A DNA stretch of 26,492 nt from a virus. Both the position numbers and the translations under genes were made by a program. This document shows positions 23,669 through 26,492 of this stretch, piece by piece. Numbering within the stretch: the stretch's first letter is position 1; each line of letters opens with the position of its first letter. The notes beneath the pieces were generated by a model. The model made no database searches, was not told where the DNA came from, and saw nothing but the letters and a program-made list of their open reading frames with translations. The stretch is from IMG/VR virus record IMGVR_UViG_3300023176_001964, positions 1-26,492 of that record. One strand, 5' to 3'.

Positions 23669-25599
23669 GTTACACAATCAATAGAAGTAACTATTTCTGT
23701 TTGTGGTGGTTGTACAGTAGTCATAATTGGTCTCAATACAGCACCATATCCAGTCTCCGTTCTAATATTTAGTTTTGGTAGGTCAGTATAACGAATTGGT
23801 TTCTTAATTCTAACCGCAGTAATTCTTCCACCAGAAACATCCATCTCCAAATCATCATTCTCTAAATCATCCCCATCATCATAATTATCACCAGGATCTT
23901 CAACAATAACATCTCTAATGTAAGCATCTTCTTCATCACCTGCTGGATAGTTTTCACCTTCGGTCATAATGATCACTGATGTTATTTGACCATATGTTGG
24001 TGAATTTACATTAGTATCAATCACTGTCTTGCCATAGCAACCATAGCCTTGATCACAATTGTCATCAAAGGAAACAAATGGGGCATCCTTATAATCAGTT
24101 CCAGGATCAGTAAGTTCTACACCAATAATACTTGCGGTTCTCTTAATGTCTCCACCAATATTATCAGTATCAAATTCTCTCATAAACTTACCAAGAATAA
24201 CCTTTCCTGCTCCACCAACACCATCGCCACCAAAGAAGGTCACCTTTGGTGCTCCACAAGCAAATACATTTCCGGTATTACAATTTGATCCACCAATTCC
24301 TTCATCTGTTCCTGCTCCAGATCCAAAAATATCCCATTGACCATATTCATTTTCAAAGTCATTAATACCTCTTCCAACAGTCTCTGACAAGGAGAAATTA
24401 TTAATTATATCAAGTGCATCTTCTTGTTCTTTTTCTCCTTTGTCTTTCTTTACACCCCTATCAATAATGTATTTTCTACTTGGTGGACACTTCTCTTTCT
24501 CACCACACTTAAGGAAACTTAGAACTTTTCTAATTGTTTTAACAGCACCAACTAAGAAATCTTTTACCTTAAAAATCGTACCAAGAATGTTACTAATTGG
24601 AGCAAGCATTGGAGTTATGGCAGAGTCAATAAAATTAATAATCTTCGTTGTTAAAGCACCAATAAACTGCTGAACGGCACAGGTGGGGACGTTAAGAACA
24701 TTTCTAACCATTCCCATAATAAGATCTTCAATTACACTTGTGAGTGCCTGTGTAACTTTTGATGCTAAACAAGCAAGAGCCTTATTGAGTAACTTAACTG
24801 GATCTAATAAGTCTTCTTCTATACCAACAATTTTTAGTAGTGCCTTCTCAGGAGCAGCGATCGTATTGAATATTTGTTGTGTTAATGCTGCCAGTCCACC
24901 ACTTATCCATTTGTTTATTGCTTTTGATAACTTACCAATCATTGTCCCAACAAAAGTGCTAGCTGCCCTACCAATCTGTCCAACAACTGTCTTAAGTTCT
25001 TGTGGGAAATTTAAAATCTTTGAACCAAGTTTTGTAATTTTATTGAAGAAATTTTCAAGATGTGCTTCTACTTTGGCGAAGAAGTTATCCTTACAGGGGT
25101 CTGCGAGGAGAATTGTTTTCCCTGTTGTGTCTGAAAGTGCTGGGCAAGTTGTTTCCTTTCCACTCTTAGCATTTTTTTGTCTTTGTTTTTCTCTTAGAGA
25201 TTTTAGTAATTGTTCTGGACTTTGTTTGTTGAATGGAATTTGAACAGTAGAATTGAGTTCAGCACAAAGATCTGGGTAACTGGCACAGATAATTTTTTTA
25301 ACCTCTGGATCCAATACTCCAAGTTCCTCCATCTCTTTGGCATAATCTATAAACTCTTGAGATGGTGTTTCTTGTACTGTTGGTCCAGTTTGTTCTGGTT
25401 CTGGTTCTGTTGCTTCTAATTGTGCTAGTGTTTTTCCTTCTGTTTCTGCCAGTTGATTTAAAAAGGAGTCTGTTAATGTTCGTACATTAGATCCACCTCT
25501 GTCTCTTTCTTCAAATTTTCCATTAGGAAGTTGAATATACCAAACACCACCCTCTCTTACATATACCCTACCACTATATTCTAGGAAAACATCTTCCAT
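23665..25599 (-). CDS. Large helical/beta virion protein of the baseplate region
   Basis: The 644-residue protein opens with a small beta motif (VREGGVWYIQLPNGKFEERD), then a Pro/Glu/Thr linker (about 62-80). From about 171 to 368 it is mostly long amphipathic and hydrophobic helices (FFNKITKLGSKILNFPQELK, then IINFIDSAITPMLAPISNIL), suggesting a helical bundle or membrane-active segment. A charged, lysine-rich linker (376-393) follows. The C-terminal 200 residues hold beta motifs of the type ELTDPGTDYKDAPFVSFDD, VEDPGDNYDD and LPKLNIRTETGYGAVLRP, a repeat pattern also seen in fibre proteins here. Eleven or more cysteines are scattered through it. AGGAGGT precedes the start. The helical part could act in tape-measure-like packing or envelope penetration; that is speculation. 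No family was recognised. Confidence 0.72.
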   Translation of the reverse strand: MEDVFLEYSGRVYVREGGVWYIQLPNGKFEERDRGGSNVRTLTDSFLNQLAETEGKTLAQLEATEPEPEQTGPTVQETPSQEFIDYAKEMEELGVLDPEVKKIICASYPDLCAELNSTVQIPFNKQSPEQLLKSLREKQRQKNAKSGKETTCPALSDTTGKTILLADPCKDNFFAKVEAHLENFFNKITKLGSKILNFPQELKTVVGQIGRAASTFVGTMIGKLSKAINKWISGGLAALTQQIFNTIAAPEKALLKIVGIEEDLLDPVKLLNKALACLASKVTQALTSVIEDLIMGMVRNVLNVPTCAVQQFIGALTTKIINFIDSAITPMLAPISNILGTIFKVKDFLVGAVKTIRKVLSFLKCGEKEKCPPSRKYIIDRGVKKDKGEKEQEDALDIINNFSLSETVGRGINDFENEYGQWDIFGSGAGTDEGIGGSNCNTGNVFACGAPKVTFFGGDGVGGAGKVILGKFMREFDTDNIGGDIKRTASIIGVELTDPGTDYKDAPFVSFDDNCDQGYGCYGKTVIDTNVNSPTYGQITSVIIMTEGENYPAGDEEDAYIRDVIVEDPGDNYDDGDDLENDDLEMDVSGGRITAVRIKKPIRYTDLPKLNIRTETGYGAVLRPIMTTVQPPQTEIVTSIDCVT

Positions 25600-25623
25600 T
25601 TTTTCTCTACCTCCTCGTGCTGA

Positions 25624-25631
25624 TATTTATT
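25624..25631 (-). promoter_or_regulatory. T4-type late promoter octamer (AATAAATA)
   Basis: AATAAATA overlaps the TAA stop of the OB-fold gene (25627-25629). It is 24 bases before the ATG at 25599, with AGGAGGT between them. Confidence 0.55.
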
Positions 25632-26445
25632 CTTCAAAAAGACTTGTAATTACCCCACCGCCAGGATATTGTTGACCAAGACTACTATCCGCACGATACG
25701 GTCTAAATTGAAGATTTTTTAACCTCATAGCTTTTGATAATTCCTCTGATGGTGGCTCGCTCAGGCGAGGTCGTCCAATGGATTCTCCAGAATTAATTTT
25801 ATTCAATACATCAGTGGAATTTGTAATTTGTTTGGCAACAGCCTTACTTTGTGGTTTAGACACAGTATCAACACCTTGTCCGGGAGTAATGCCAGTTTGC
25901 TTTTCAATTAAATCAACTGTCGCTTTTTTTCTTTCTTCATCTTTCTTACCACCATCACCTTTTGGTGGTTGTTTTTTTGTTAATACTCCAGATACAACAT
26001 TGTCCTGTTGATTATATTCTTGCTGTCCCAGTCCTCCAGGTTTTACATCTTGATCATATCCACTCTTAACTTCAAATCTTCCAGATCCATACTTAACTCC
26101 AGAAGTTCTTCCCAGAACATTGGTTATCATTGGAATTTGTCTTTTATCACCATCCAAAAATCTACCAAGAACAACATCACCTGGAGATATTTTTGGTGTT
26201 CTTAGTCTTCCTCCAGCACCAGAACCATCACAAGTTCCGAGAGCACATATGGCATATGTAATTTCTTCGTCTTTGATTGATTGATCAACTGGATGATGAC
26301 CCATTATAGCAACTCTATATCTGTATCCCCATCCAGCAAGACCTGATAATTGATCTTTTTGTGAATCTCCAGATAGAACAATGCCAAGGAACTCATTAGT
26401 TCCAGCACCGTAAAAATTTAGACTAGAAGATGAAAAAGCGTCCAT
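25627..26445 (-). CDS. Baseplate hub OB-fold protein (gp5-like)
   Basis: The 272-residue protein has an OB-fold like the N-terminal domain of T4 gp5 at about residues 17-113: EFLGIVLSGD, GYRYRVAIMGHHPVD, ISPGDVVLGRFLDGDKRQIP and MITNVLGRTSG. In T4 this domain sits at the baseplate hub above the gp27 ring and carries lysozyme and the needle. Here no lysozyme domain follows. The rest (about 130-272) is Gly/Gln/Lys-rich and probably flexible, with a helical segment containing KQTGITPGQGVD. Cyanophage gp5 proteins are generally reported without T4-type lysozyme, in agreement with this. The start ATG overlaps the TAA of the upstream gene (TAATG). The assignment rests on pattern recognition rather than alignment. 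Confidence 0.65.
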   Translation of the reverse strand: MDAFSSSSLNFYGAGTNEFLGIVLSGDSQKDQLSGLAGWGYRYRVAIMGHHPVDQSIKDEEITYAICALGTCDGSGAGGRLRTPKISPGDVVLGRFLDGDKRQIPMITNVLGRTSGVKYGSGRFEVKSGYDQDVKPGGLGQQEYNQQDNVVSGVLTKKQPPKGDGGKKDEERKKATVDLIEKQTGITPGQGVDTVSKPQSKAVAKQITNSTDVLNKINSGESIGRPRLSEPPSEELSKAMRLKNLQFRPYRADSSLGQQYPGGGVITSLFEE

Positions 26446-26492
26446 TAGCTATTTTTAGTAAAATGTAATCCGTATGAATCTCTAATTAAAAC
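26445..26492 (-). CDS. C-terminal end of an upstream gene (partial)
   Basis: The last 48 bases of the window, read on the minus strand, give an open frame ending VLIRDSYGLHFTKNS and a TAA at 26447-26445. That TAA overlaps the ATG of the OB-fold gene as TAATG, the same coupling used at 13974, 14510 and 19482. This makes a real gene end likely, although only 15 residues are visible and nothing can be said about function. Confidence 0.6.
   Translation of the reverse strand, partial: VLIRDSYGLHFTKNS

Noticed and set aside
24683-25243. A 186-codon open frame on the plus strand
   Set aside because: It is the antisense shadow of the helical part of the 644-residue protein; every convincing gene in the window is on the minus strand and the frame has no recognisable domain.

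Overview
The window looks like part of the late structural region of a T4-like marine cyanophage (a cyanomyovirus of Synechococcus or Prochlorococcus). The evidence is an AT-rich sequence, a single transcription direction (every gene is on the minus strand), tight packing with TAATG/ATGA overlaps, a baseplate-hub OB-fold protein at the upstream end, and many fibre proteins built from GIGT-type repeats, collagen-like G-x-Q repeats, beta-helices, a tail-collar domain and an S74 chaperone. A flavin-dependent halogenase and a short tRNA cluster are also typical of these phages. No host gene, transposon or CRISPR array was seen.

Reading in the direction of transcription (high to low coordinates): the C-terminal end of an unknown gene (26445-26492); a gp5-like OB-fold hub protein (25627-26445); a 644-residue helical/beta structural protein (23665-25599); a small beta-helical, spike-like protein (23117-23668); a 984-residue beta-helix fibre (20152-23106); a 222-residue virion protein (19482-20150); and a 1195-residue collagen-like fibre carrying a cupredoxin domain with a full set of type-1 copper ligands (15895-19482). 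Next comes a run of small adhesin-like proteins with two paralogous tail-fibre assembly chaperones (13208-15885), a glycine-rich gp38-like adhesin with a cysteine cluster (12222-13205), an acidic unknown protein and a small zinc-ribbon protein (11548-12193), and a collagen/tail-collar fibre (10090-11502).

Between 9019 and 10068 the late region is interrupted by a compact non-structural island. A perfect consensus sigma-70 promoter (TTGACA, 17 bp, TATAAT) reads into a small unknown gene, an orphan Phd/YefM-type antitoxin gene, three tRNAs (Ile-UAU, an elongator-type CAU tRNA, Leu-UAA) and another small unknown gene. After the island the structural region resumes with a 1755-residue S74 fibre (3713-8980), a 619-residue GIGT-repeat fibre (1830-3689), a tryptophan-halogenase homologue (341-1804) and the start of another virion-type protein (1-323).

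Nine copies of the T4-type late-promoter octamer (AATAAATA or GATAAATA) sit in the short intergenic gaps, most of them overlapping the stop codon of the gene before. They divide the region into late transcription units, whereas the island also has a host-type early promoter. The genes mostly appear to supply the baseplate hub, the host-recognition fibres and their folding helpers. The halogenase, the Phd-like protein and the tRNAs are the non-structural cargo.
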